DNA from: Maylandia zebra
Taxonomy: Eukaryota; Chordata; Actinopteri; Cichliformes; Cichlidae
DNA: 64,000 bases
Assembly (NCBI RefSeq): GCF_041146795.1
Contig: NC_135183.1
Span: 8,629,340 to 8,693,339 of the forward strand
Reading direction: 5' to 3'
Part shown: piece after piece, positions 25,668 to 37,971 of the stretch
Layout of the letters: each line of letters opens with the position of its first letter
Position numbering within the stretch: the stretch's first letter is position 1
Program-made: the position numbers and the translations under genes
The notes under the pieces: model-generated
The model's database searches: none
What the model was told of the DNA's origin: nothing
Seen by the model: the letters and a program-made list of their open reading frames with translations, nothing else

Positions 25668-26514
25668 ATGGGAGCCAATCTGAAGCAGCCTTGAACAATA
25701 ATAAGGATATAAGTTCAGCATCTGAATAAATCCCCAAAGAGGTGAAGCAGCTTCTTTCGACTGCTGCTCTGTTCAGCAAATGTTCTGAGCTTCATGTGCT
25801 GTCTCCAGCTGTGGTCCTCATTTCTGAAATACAGAACAGCACTAAATATGTTTGCTCATTTTTATGGTGTAGCAGGTCTTAATCAAAATGTGGATGTTAA
25901 TAACACTTTAAAATCAGTTTTACAATTAGAATCTGTTCGTTTAACTGAAATACCTTGTATAAGATTGATGTTTTGTTAGTTTTAATCCAGTTTCATATTT
26001 ACCAAATGGAGCAAAATCAATTTTATTGTTTTTGCTTCTTTTTCCGATTAGACTGGTCTGTAAATATCAGCGGCTGAATGTTAAAGGCAGCAGCAAAAAG
26101 CAAACTGTTCAAGTTGGAGCAAGTCAAAAAACGTTAAACTTTTCTCCTAAATAAATCCTTATTTGGATACAAGCAGTGATTCACAGGAGGTCACATACAT
26201 TATCCTCATGTAGGGAACACATCCAAAGGTGTTTTCCCAGACTGTGGGGAAAGCTAGCCCAATATGTCCAAAATATGTAGTTTGTTAAAAGTCTCTAATG
26301 CATATAAATTGCAAATAAAGAAATTAATAATTTTCTCTTGACTCCTCATCCAGTGAATCTCTTGACTCTGCAGGGAAAAGCCTCACTTATCGTAACGACA
26401 CACGCCTAGTTTTACCTCATGATTATTTTGTTGTTTGGCCCCCTGAAGACAGTAAAAAGAAAAAAAATCCAAAACAAACAAAAAGAAAGACATGAAAACT
26501 TTGCCAAAAGACCA

Positions 26515-26765
26515 CTGGCACCAGCATCAGTGAGGCACTCTTCTATGAGGAGAGGCACCTGAGATCATTTGTTCCCTCAGCTGTTGAGTATCTAGCTGAG
26601 TGCTTCTACAACTCATTTCAGCTTTTATTGTGACAGTATCTAATTTATGTTATGTAATATATTAGCATTTCTGGGGGTGGGGGTTTATTATTAATTTAGC
26701 ATGTTGTGTTGACTGCTGTTCGCAAATTAAATTGCCCCTTCATTAAAATAAAGATTATCTGGTCC
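26515..26765 (+). repeat. LINE 3' end remnant
   Basis: Contains CACTCTTCTATGAGGAGAGG, a G-rich GGGGGTGGGGG block and the end CATTAAAATAAAGATTATCT, a layout I recall from L2-like 3' ends (…AATAAAGACTATCTGATTC). No coding frame. Confidence 0.45.
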
Positions 26766-28699
26766 AATAATCTGTAAGGGATCTTCAGATCCTTGAAATG
26801 CTTCACCTAGTGCTTCTAATAGGAGCACATGAGCTGAATAGCAATGTCACATGTTTGTATTTTCTGTTTAAAGTTAAAAAGTTTTTGAGGTTTGAGATGG
26901 GTCGAGGCAAAACATGCAGAGAATAGTAAAGTGGTTGCTCTGCATTACAAAGAACAAAAAGTGTCGGGTCTGTAAATGTTTGATCACTTCATTTTAATTC
27001 TCTCTGCATCCAGGGCAAAGGTGCCAATTTTCCCTGATATTCTGGCTGGGTGAGTGACAGCACATGGCTGTGCTGACTTAATGACAGTGATCCAGCAGAG
27101 TCGCCATGTTTAACATCAACAAAAACCAGCATCCATAGCGTTATGTAGTGTTATAGTAATAGTTTAGCGTTAGTGTTATGTTAAAGCAGAGCTAAAAAAC
27201 AAAATGATGTATAATCGTTGATATACTCACGACCCGTTTCAATGCAGTATATTAAATAATGTATAGAGCAACCTTTTTCAATAATGTCCAACAGCCACTG
27301 TGTTCAGCAACATTAAAGTCACGGCATTAATATGTTACTATGTTAACCTGTGGTTTAAGAAGCACTGCACAAGAGAAATGTTTGTTGCAGTGTTGTGTTT
27401 CAAAATAAAACTCTAAAGACTGCCCAGATAAAAAAGAGAACAAAAGCAAATTGAGAGCTTTACAGATCAATTTAACTTCTCTATTATTCCCTGCGTTCCT
27501 CTACTATAGATTTTTTGTGACATGAGATCAGCTTTTTGTAAAAAGGATGAGAGCTTGTTAATGAAAGAAAAGCCACAAGGGATGAACCAAGGACAGCGGG
27601 GAAGGTTGTAATTTCCAAAAGGGGAGTTTTCTCTCACAGAATTGCTGCTTACCAACAAATCACAAAGGAAAGTTGCACATTTATATGGAGTCTGGGGAAA
27701 ATACAATTCTAGCTGTCTGCCTCTGTCAAAGTAATGTTTACAGCTTAAAGGGTTTAAATGAATGGTTTCAACATAAAGTAAAATTATTTGTGTCATTGTT
27801 GCATGGATTGGGATTGGGTTGGGGACATTTAAACTTGAATCAAAGCCATTTCCATTGTACAGTGAAGCTTAGGTTGCTGTTTGCCTGCTGTAAATCTTTG
27901 GATGACACCAGTCTCCATTGTATTCTCTTGGCTTCAGATGAGTGAAGCAACTTGGGAGTTTTTCTTAAGAAATACTGCAGGTTTGCTCTTTGTTTGTCAC
28001 AAAAAGCTGAAGATGGAAAAAATAGAAATCCCATATATTTGAGGCATTTTCTCATACATGGTTTATTTCTGTGCTTTCATTTTATCTTTTTAGAAGCAAT
28101 CATCATGTATTTCCACTGACTCTTTTACAGTTTATACCTAAGTGTACCAGCAGTGTCACTTGTGTGTGCCTTTTTTATCTGAATATCTTGTGGCATTTTG
28201 CAGGGAGTGGTCATACACCAAAATGAGAGCTGTGTGTGGCTCATGAGACGGTCTAAAGCTTTGGAAAGGTTCAGTTCAGAACAAATGGAAACTTGGTGTA
28301 AACAGCTGATAGGGAACAAGTGAGGCAGAGTAAACACAAGTGCTATTGTATCATGGCTTACTGTACCACATACACTGAAAAAAAGCCATGTTGGATTTAT
28401 TTGATTCAATAGTGGACATTGGTTGCACACAAATGTTTTGCTTTGGCAGAAACTTAAACAAATGAGTTAAATCAACGCAACTTATTCATAATCAATAAAT
28501 CTGTGCATTTTGTGTTCATAAAATGTGATTGAAACATGTTCAGATGAAGTAAGTTGAGCTCTTGGAATATTTTAATCCTTCACAGTTTTGTCATTTTATT
28601 TCCACACTATTCAATAACTTTTACCCCAATACAACTTGGTCACTTAAATACTACATGTTGTCTTCATATTACATATGATATGTTCAACAAAGTCTAGAT

Positions 28700-29036
28700 C
28701 CTGGTTACCATAAAAATTGAACGGGTCTACAACAACTACCATCCTCCTATCTTTATCCTGGTTGCAGGGGGGCTGGGAAATAACCCTGAAGTGATAGGTT
28801 ACGAGGCAGGGTACACCCTGGACAGCTCCCCAGTCTATCACATAGAGACAAACAACCATTTGCACTTACATTCACGGGTAATTTAGAACCACCAGTTAAC
28901 CCTAACTCTAATAACTGCATGACTTTTAACTGTGGGAGGAAACCAGAATACCCAGAGAAACTAGCCATAATGTGGATTTGAACCCAGAACCTTCTTACTG
29001 TGTAGCAACAGCATGAACCACCATGCCACCAATCTA
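28700..29036 (-). repeat. SINE-like interspersed repeat, minus copy
   Basis: The reverse complement carries CAGGGTGTACCCTGCCTCGT and the preceding CTGGGGAGCTGTCC block, a diverged version of the repeat at 24160-24552. The open frames here are not genes. Confidence 0.55.
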
Positions 29037-29849
29037 GGAAATACAGGAAAGCTATGATTTCCTGTATTTGATGCAGAATTTTTTTGTTTTTGTCCTTGAC
29101 AGGTTAATCCACAATAAACAGCAATAGCATGCATGTGGTGTGTGTGTAGTTCTCTGCCTCTTATAACTCCAGTGATTTTCCTGCAGTTTGAAATCTCGTG
29201 CGATCTTGTGAATTTCACGAGTTCGACAACTAACCACTCTCACTAGACTGTATCATGTCATCTCAACAAGAACAAATTAAGTTGTTGAATTTCGTACAGC
29301 TCCTTCATGATTTAATTACGTTCATAGAAACATGAAATTATTGTGTTCAAATTACAAGTTAGACTTTTTTAATGTAACAACCACCCAATTTACTTTTTTC
29401 GGTATACCAAAAAAAGTAGAGGCGGCTGCTCGAGTTGACTGAGATGGATGCCTTCCTGAAACCACGATCTAAAGAGCGTGAGTCTGAAACCCGTGCATAT
29501 AAACAATTTAATCTACCCTCTCTGCATATCATGTAGTTTCTACACTATATAGTTACACTTAACTTTAAAGCATGAGGCACTTGCTTACGTAAATCCAAGA
29601 GCTGGCCAATCCCCTTTTTTCAGTGTCGTAAGCAACAATATTAGTCATATAATCAATTTAAAAGACCTCAGAGGCACGAACTGTGCACACACAGAGAAGA
29701 GGCCCAGTTTAATGAAACAAAGCGGTGGATGATGCCCAGTAGACTGTCAGTCAGTGGCCACGCTCCTTCAATTGGAAGAGTTATGAAAAAAATTTACCCA
29801 TAGAGGACAAAACTGTTCTATTCAAACCTCTAAGTTTGAAATATACAGA

Positions 29850-30425
29850 GTATATTGCCAAACGTATTCACTTACCCATCCAGATCATTGATCATTTTAG
29901 GTATTCCAATCACTTTTGTGCCTACAGCTGTATAAAACAAGCCTCTATGGCATGCAGACTACCTCTACAAACATTAGGAGGAGCTCAGTGAATCATCCCA
30001 TGATAGGATGTCACCTGCAAAACAAGACCATTTGTGAAATGTTCTCACTACTAAATATTCCACAGTCAGCTGTTACTGGTAATAAAACAAAGTGGAAGAA
30101 ACTTGGAACGACAGAAACTAAGCCACAAAGTGGCAGGGCACCTAAAATCACAGAGCAGGGTCAGCGGGTGCTGAGGGAGAGGTCACCAACTTTCTGCAGA
30201 GTCACTGCAGACCTCCAAACTTCAAGTGGCCTTCAAAAACAGTGTGTAGAGCACAGAAGAGGAGAATATTTTATCTTGCATGTGGTTGTCCTGCTGTGGC
30301 GAACCTTCCTACCACTGTTACCAGCCAGACTCAACTACCATGTAAGCGTCACCTCCAGCAATCTCAGCTCTCTGTGGTGCATTCTGCTAAACCCAGATGC
30401 TCCCAATTCATAAATAAGCCCAGCT
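29850..30425 (+). mobile_element. Tc1-like transposon, 5' part
   Basis: Starts AGTATATTGCCAAACGTATT, the family end, and includes an open frame with the N-terminal helix-turn-helix region of a Tc1 transposase: LLNIPQSAVTGNKTKWKK then GTTETKPQSGRAPKITEQGQ. It then loses the frame. The catalytic half is missing. Same family as 18858-19618. Confidence 0.75.
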
Positions 30426-30989
30426 GAAATAACTCTTGCTTCAACATTATCACAGTATGTCATCACATCATCCACTTCTGCAGACAAATATGGAAATCTA
30501 TATTCATGTACTGTATCTCATGTGAATTACAAAAAAAGGGAAAAAATCATCTCAATAGTCTTATACTTAATTTGCACTGACACAGTTTAGGTTTAAGAGT
30601 AATGAAGCAGGGATTTTATGTCTACCTGAACTTAATACAATGTCGTCACTCTGCTGATATAAGGAGGTTGAGACACAAATGTACAATCTCTGATTGAAAC
30701 GGGTCATTCGTGCACTCCCAAAGTCTGCCCTTCAATCCACTTGATGTTCATTTTTTAAGCTTATTATTCATTAAATCCTTCTTATAATACTTTCCATGTC
30801 ATTCACTGGTTTAAAAGAATAAAACCTTCAGCACAGCTTGAAGAAAAGACTTTACGCTGCCTGCAGCAATGAGTTCATAATTACTTTAAGGGGGGCTGAA
30901 AGGTCGTTACTGAATCAGAGTGACCATTGCTGGAGACATTGTCTGAAATTATTGGAGGGCTGAGTAGATACAAGATAATGCTGAAGTTA

Positions 30990-31207
30990 AGAAAGAAAGC
31001 GTACTTTATTGATCCCCGTGGGGAAATTCCTCTCTGCATTTAACCCATTCACTCAGTGAAGCAGTGGGCAGCCATTGGGCGCCCGGGGAGCAGTGTGTAG
31101 GGACGGTACCTTGCTCAGGGGTACCTCAGGGTAGCTGTTCAGGGGAATCGAATCCCCGACCTTCCGATCATGGGGCCACCACTCTACCTACTGAGCTATC
31201 CCTGCCC
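30990..31207 (-). repeat. tRNA-derived SINE, minus strand (family 1)
   Basis: The reverse complement begins GGCAGGGATAGCTCAGTAGG (A box) and contains GGGGATTCGATTCCCCTGAA (B box), so a tRNA-like polymerase III promoter heads it. A conserved body TACCCTGAGGTACCCCTGAG and the tail CAATAAAGTACGCTTT follow. A diverged plus-strand copy is at 46200-46425. Confidence 0.8.
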
Positions 31208-32554
31208 ATGCAATTACATGAAACTGATCGCCACAACGGAACCAAGTGTATTTAAAACTGTACGAGAAGTGTGCTGCACGCGTACTATTTAAAAGGAAAA
31301 CTGAAACATGAAACAGACAGCAGTCTGACAGCAGTAGATGCTTATATCTCCAGGGGGTCTTAATCTGTGTTTTTGTTGAATGTTGTCGCTGAAATATTTG
31401 AGTCTTAAGAATCAAAGTCCTCAGATTCTCCAACACATTGTTTCAAGAGTTTGACAGCAACAAACAAACCCAAGGTCGTTCAATCACAACAACACGAGGT
31501 AGGATTTTTTTCTTTTTCTTTGTCATCAAGAGGCTTGACTACAGAGAATAGACATGTCAGCACGCAAATATGTCCTTGGCTAAACTCCATTCAGACTGTC
31601 TTTTTTTTTTTTTTTTTTTTTGACAGGATGGCCAGCTGGCACTAAAAACGAAAAGAAAGGAAAAAACGAACTTTGAAATTCCAGCTGGACTTTCTTTCCC
31701 CAGACATTTCTTTGGCCCTTTCTTTTTATGCGGTGCTACTCTAACTGTGGATAACAAGGATTCAATTCTAAAGGGAAAACTGCTTTAATCAATATTTGTG
31801 TACCTTTAAGATGTGGTCTCTTGGTAACAATCTGGCACCGACTACAAAGGAAAAAAAACCTCATCTCTCCAATGTATGTATGTGTTGTTACAAGTACTGA
31901 TCTTGTCTTTATCTAAAATTAAATCTTTTAATTACCCTGTTTTGAGTATGTGTGCACCGATCTGCTTAATAATCCGAAACATTTCTTCCGGAGAGAGCAA
32001 TTGCAAAATAGATATTCTGCTTTCAGATCATTTTTAATCAGCTTTCAATGAATGCTCCTCAGGGCTCCACATGCACTCTACACTTTACCTGGGTTCATCA
32101 TATGGCCAGAGTATTGAACGGCAACACAATACACTAAGTGTATACACTAAATGCAGAACCAAAAGAGACTCAGAGAAGGTTTTGTAGTCTTTATTGAAAT
32201 GGTTACCGCAGGGAACTGAGCAAAAGGTAAGTGCGAGGAGGTTAGATTTGGCCTGTTACCACTTGAGAGAGGGAGACTATCTGGCAGAGGCTAGATGGAT
32301 CACCTGGTCCTCATATAGTGGCGTTAATGATGACAATCAGCAACAGTGTCAGCCTGAGGAGTGGGAACAGAACTCCGCTCACTAGAGAGGAGAATAACTG
32401 CAGGAAGTTTAATTAGAAGAAAGGAGAAACTAGACCAACCATCACCCTAATGACATACCCCTCATTTCTTTATGTTCATCAAATTTATAGAAATAATTTA
32501 TAAAAACGTGCAAACATACATGGAGATACAGTATATAAGACATTAACAGAGTTT

Positions 32555-33911
32555 CAGGGTTCATAGGGTGCTTGAAAGCCTTGAAAATACTTGGATTTTA
32601 ATATTGTCTTTTCAAGGTTTGAAAAGTGCTTGAGTTTCAGATGTGGTGCTTAAACTGCTTGAAATTGTAATTGTACTTTATTCACAACAAATTACTATCT
32701 GATACAAATACAAATCATGGATAAGACAAGGACCAAATTCATGAGTAGACACCTGAAAAGTCTGCAAAAAGGATTTGCACTTTTTCACAATGGTGGAGTT
32801 TCCACTCTTGAATCATTTGATGTTACAATTGATTATTATTTTGCTAGCTAGCAAACTCAGGGGATACATTATTGAAATGCACTGAGTGTGATGCAATACA
32901 GCAGCGCTAGTATAGCAGTTTGTTATGGCATGGTAATTTATAGAATATGCTGTGTACTTAGCTAACATTACTTAGCAGTTGCAGTAATGTGAGTTACTTC
33001 CCTCAAGTGAAAGCTTTAAACGTTAGCTCGATACATAATTAGCCAACTTAAGGCTTTCTAAGTAAAAGGTAAAATCGAAGTTGTCACCAAGTAAACAGAA
33101 TACTGTTTATATTTTTGTGTATTGCTGCAGCTTTTTCGACTATTAACTTGGCAGCTTTGGCAACACCTTAGGGGTAATATGACTGATCCATATGGTCACA
33201 AAGAAAAGTCAAGTTTCCTGGCTTTAATGCAAAATCTTTTTATTGTCAGGGCTTACACATTAAACAACTTAAAAATTATAAATTGCTTCAAGCTCACACT
33301 GAGGCCTGTGGGGCACTATCAGCCACTGAGACAACAGACAAATATCTATGTGTTTTCGTATATGAATGTTTCCTATTTTGAGGCTGCCTGTTTATTTAAG
33401 GGAGATGAACAATGCATTATAACTGTATATAATAATATCACAGATGATCGATGAAATAAACAGCTTTTAGACAGATGCTTTTGCATTCTTAAAGTTTTAT
33501 GTGTTGAATTGAACTGGCTATGTCATCTGTTCAAAGCCTCCATTCCTCTATTCTCCATTCCTGTCTTACTGTACATGATGCATTTAGGACTAATACTTTA
33601 AAGGCCATAATTTAGGACTTAAACAATAATACAGACAGCAACACAGTTAAACATCTTACTGATGGTTTTATAGGGAATTAATTTTGCAGCATTTTGTGTC
33701 ACGTTTTCTATGTTTTTAACCAAAGGTGAAAAGGTACATTTAAGTCAATCTAAGATGATTTGTTTAAAATTTTTACATTGTCTTATTGAGGTGATGCAAA
33801 GTGAAGCATATATTGTGTTTTTTGGCAATGTGCTGGAAAAGCTTGAAAATGGATCTTGAACGTGCTTAAAAAGTGCTTGAATTTGACCCTGAAAACGGTG
33901 TTTGAACCCTT
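32555..33911. mobile_element. Probable hAT-like non-autonomous element
   Basis: The left end is CAGGGTTCATAGGGTGCTTG and the right end, reversed, is AAGGGTTCAAACACCGTTTT; GAGTTT lies directly outside both. Both sub-termini are filled with GCTTGAA/TTGAAAA motifs. The end sequence suggests hAT, but the flanking match is six bases rather than eight. The interior has no recognisable protein. Confidence 0.5.
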
Positions 33912-33969
33912 GAGTTTATAGAACTCTAATGAACTTGAAAGTCTATGTATGGTATTACCACATTTATCT

Positions 33970-34215
33970 TTCAAGACAGTCTGAACGCTCTTAGTCAAGC
34001 TTTCTTGTCATTTCTTTAAGTAGTCTTCAGGAATAGTTCTCCAGGTTTCTTGAAGGACAAATCTCTTTGGATGTTTGCTGCCGTTTATTTTCTCCCACGT
34101 TGCTTCAATAATGTCCACATTCTGGGGAGGCCAGTCAGTGAGTGATAGTGTCCCACTGTGTCTTTTTCTAATCAGGTATGCTTTTATTGCAAGTATGTTT
34201 AGCACCATTAATGAA
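33970..34215 (-). pseudogene. Tc1 transposase C-terminal fragment
   Basis: Minus-strand frame reading LTDWPPQNVDIIEATWEKIN and ETWRTIPEDYLKK. The WPPQ...IIE.W block is the last catalytic acid region of a Tc1/mariner transposase (D,D34E). Neither the front half nor clear inverted ends are visible. Confidence 0.7.
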
Positions 34216-34849
34216 CCAGTCTTAATTTCATTAACCAATAATTATCACCATAGTTTTTGTTTCTGATTAAAACAAGATGAAAACACACCAGGACAGAAAC
34301 TATGATGAAAAGCATTTACCCTTTCATCAGCTAATAAAACAAGATGAAAATGTTCTGGAGACAAGATCCAATCAGAACTAGTTAAGTTGTGTAGAAAGGC
34401 AGAACGAGTTTGGAATTAGAAATTAATTAGGAATTAACACTGCAGTGAGCAGCAGATGTGTTAACTGAAGATCCAGATTCATCTTAGGTCCTGTGTCACG
34501 TCTCTTTTTCCTATTTCGTAAAGATTTTCAGACTTGTCTGTTTTTTAAGCCTGCGACTTCTTCTTTTGTCCTCCACTGCACACCATGCCAAGATATGTCA
34601 GGTTTTCATCTAATACCTCTATTTGAGTCACCTTGCTGTTGAAAAAGACTATTTTATGCCTTTTAAACTGTGTTATGTTTGTTATTTTTTAAAGACTGAG
34701 TGAAATAAATTGGAAGAAATATTCTGATTTTGTTAAAGGCTAATAACAAAGTCCCTTAAGTTTCTTAAGGTCGTCTGTTTTGTGTAACACTGGTTCACTG
34801 GATGCCTTTGTTGTGGTTGAATAATTCACATTATTGTATTGTAGGGTCT

Positions 34850-34935
34850 CCCTTACAATATAATGCACCTTGAGGCGACTGTCATTGCAATTTGGCGCTG
34901 TATAAATAAAACTGAATTGAACTGAATTGAATTTG
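34850..34935 (+). repeat. 3' tail of a SINE/LINE-type repeat
   Basis: TTTGGCGCTGTATAAATAAA followed by (CTGAATTGAA)n, a common 3' tail of fish short retroelements. A reverse-oriented version lies at about 54677-54715. Confidence 0.5.
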
Positions 34936-35356
34936 GAAACAGTGACCAGAACCTTTACTAATCAGTCTGAATCTGGTTTAAAATGGTGAATGGTCTTCTT
35001 TTAAAAGCCATTGTAAACTTTCATCAATTAATTAATGTTTTCCATAGGAGCTATTTCTTCTGATTTGAGGTTTAAAATATGTCTAAACAGTCCATCAGGC
35101 ATCAAGATTAATATTAGGATTGAATTGTTTGGTTCTAATTATTTTGGTTGATTTGATTGAGACATCATTGTTTAAAATATCCACATTTGTTTTTAAAAGC
35201 TTTTACAAGCAAATTTTGACTTACATTTTTTATTTGCTTGCGAAATGTTTGTGCTAAGACAACCACACAATTTACCCTCCAGCTACACAATCAAATCCCA
35301 GCGGACATTTAAATGTATACATTTATAAATTGAATCCAGGCAGATTGTATGATGAT

Positions 35357-36256
35357 ATACACTTACCAGCCACTTCATTAGAACCAGCTGCTCAACTGCT
35401 CATTGCTAGAAATGTCTAATTAGCCAGTCACTTTGCAGCATTTATGCACGTAGGCATAGTCAAGAAATCCCGTATGAAATTGAGCGTCAGAATGGGAACG
35501 AAAAGTGGTTTAAGTGACTTTGAATGTGGCATGGCTATTAATGCCAGGCAGGCTGGTCTGAGTATTTCAGAAACAGCAAATCTACTGGAATTTTGCCACA
35601 GGACCATCTCTAGGGTTTACAGAGAATGGTAAAAAATAAATAAATAAATAAAAGGAAATATTTGGTGAGTGTCAGTTCTCTGGGCAAAAATGCCTTGTTA
35701 AGCCAGAGGTCAAAGGACCTGATGGGAACGGAACAGAAATAAAGCAGATTCTTTGCAACCAACGTTTGCAGAAGAGCATCTCTCAACACACAACGCAGCA
35801 AATTTCAAAGGAGAACTGCCACAGCAACAAAAGACCACACCAAATGCAAATCCTGTTATTAAGAACAAGAAACTGAAATTATCTTTTAACTATACCACGA
35901 TCTGAGTAGACTTGTAGTCAAGACCCCCTAAACCAAGACCAAGACAATACCAAGACCAGGGGGTATCGAGACCAAGACCAAGACAGACCGAGACAAAAAA
36001 GTCTTTAAACTGCAGCCAGATGCTGCGCTGTTTACGGGTGTCAGGCATGTTTATGTGTTTTTGCGATGCACTTGCAAAGCCCTCCTCACTGTCTACTGTC
36101 TCACTCACTTACTGAGAGGACAGACGCACGCTCCACTTGACTGCCGCGTCTCTCACCCTCTCTGTTTTTCACATAATGATATTATCCTATATCCTATAAA
36201 CAAAAGATCCACGTGGTACTAGCAAAGTGTACCTAATAATGTGTCCAGTAAGTGTA
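35357..36256 (+). mobile_element. Tc1-like transposon split by other sequence
   Basis: The left end ACTTACCAGCCACTTCATTA and right end TAATGTGTCCAGTAAGTGTA are the family's inverted ends. The frame at 35444-35632 gives GLSISETANLLEFCHRTISR, a transposase helix-turn-helix. From about 35895 to 36190 an unrelated block begins, rich in CAAGACCAAGAC, probably a fragment of another repeat. The catalytic part is gone. Confidence 0.65.
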
Positions 36257-36259
36257 TGT

Positions 36260-37660
36260 ATTAGTAGTAACTATTTAGAATGTGACCAGATTTAGACATT
36301 TAAATGTCGCTGATGATTAAATGAGATCATCAGCAGTGTCCTCACAACCAAAGACTGACAAAACACAAATGGAGTCAATACTGTGTGATTGCAGTTTGCT
36401 GGAGAGGTCACAATTAGTCATTGGAACTCTGCATACTGGGATCGATTCTCCACAAACTTGTTTTTGGTGGCGCGGGCATTCCAAAATAAAACATTAACCA
36501 GGCAGCGCTTAAAAAAGAGAAATAACATTTATGTAGAAATAAAACTTCTGGAAGTGGAAAATATATGCAATGGAAAAATTCTAGAAGCATCTCAAAATGA
36601 ATGAAGTTATTGAGTAAATCTTACTCAAGGAGTATTATTTCCGCATACGTTTGGATGAATAGCGTAAATCTGTTTTAAAAAGAAGAGGCACTCTGTCTGA
36701 GGTTATTTGATTTTATACACATTTTAATGATGAACTTAATGTCAAGTGAAGGGAAGCACTGAACGTGTTTGTTCAGAGCTTCATACTGATGATGAAGACG
36801 CCACATAATGCTCAACAACAAATGCATTTACACAAACAGAGCAGAGGCACAAACACAGAGGAATGGCTAAGTGGAAGGACAGATTCAGGCCAAGTCTCGA
36901 GCCTCTAGACAGATACATGTGGGATTAGGGCGATTATGCTTTTGAATGGTGGAGGGATTTTACTGCTGACTGCTGGTGTGTGGTTTTACTCTTGGACTAT
37001 CCAGATTTATACCTGGCCTGGGGGGGATTTTCTTTCACTGACAGCTGGCTTGTTTGGTGTTTTGCCTCCTCATGGCAAAGCAAAGAATTAATGTGATGTG
37101 TTTCGTTGGGTTTGTTCAATGAGAGAGCCACAAAGATGTTGTCCCCCTGATATCTGCCATGCTCTGTTTCAGCAGAAGTGATGCAAGTGCCAAGCTTCTT
37201 CCAGTCTGGCTGCAGAATGCGATACATTTTCATGCTCTATGACTCAAACAAAAACCCTCTTTTTTCTACAGCAAGAAGATTTGTACATAAATGATCATCA
37301 TTCTTTCAATGTTTAAATGCTCAGTCTGTGGTACATTTAATATGTGTTCAGAGCCGCACTGTAATACTACCACACCTGCCCTCTGTCAAATCTCTCGGCT
37401 TCAAGCTTATTGGAGTTTTTGGTGATTTATTTTTACTTTAAACCATTAATATTCATGACTTAAATGGCAATAAATAAATACAAGAAGCACTCTGCAACCT
37501 CTGCAAAGGCAGCTGACTCTCTGAGCAATATTTAGTTTTAAGGGAATTATAATATATTTTATGTATTTTTATTTTGGTTTCTTCATTTTTAACATATATT
37601 ATGAAGTTTGTACTGCAGTTAAAATCAGATAAGGGTAGTATGATATGTTTATTTTAGAAG
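36260..37660. other. No gene recognised
   Basis: AT-rich; short open frames without motifs on both strands. Confidence 0.45.
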
Positions 37661-37662
37661 TA

Positions 37663-37971
37663 CATAATAATAATAATGGATTGGATTTATATAGCGCTTT
37701 TCAAGGCACCCAAAGCGCTTTACAATGCCACTATTCATTCACTCTCACATTCACACACTGGTGGAGGCAAGCTACAGTTGTAGCCACAGCTGCCCTGGGG
37801 CAGACTGACAGAAGCGAGGCTGCCATCGGCCCCTCTGGCCAACACCAGTAGGCGGTAGGGTAAAGTGTCTTGCCCAAGGACACAACGACCAGGACAGAGA
37901 GCCCGGGGATCGAGCCGGCGACCTTCCGGTTACAGATACGCTTCCCAACCCCTGAGCCACGGTCACCCCCA
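37663..37971 (-). repeat. tRNA-derived SINE (family 2), minus strand
   Basis: The reverse complement starts GTGACCGTGGCTCAGGGGTT (A box) and contains GGTCGCCGGCTCGATCCC (B box). The body CACTTTACCCTACCGCCTAC follows, and the end AGCGCTATATAAATCCAATC leads into a TTA-rich tail. The same family is at 50491-50791. Confidence 0.8.

Noticed and set aside
31140..31207. A tRNA gene on the minus strand
   Set aside because: A and B boxes are present, but the sequence continues into a repeated SINE body and tail, with a second copy at 46200; it is a SINE head, not a tRNA gene.
35638..35653. CRISPR-like or ordered spacer arrays
   Set aside because: The only tandem repeats in the window are microsatellites such as the (AAAT)n here; there are no regularly spaced repeats with unique spacers, and the DNA is eukaryotic.
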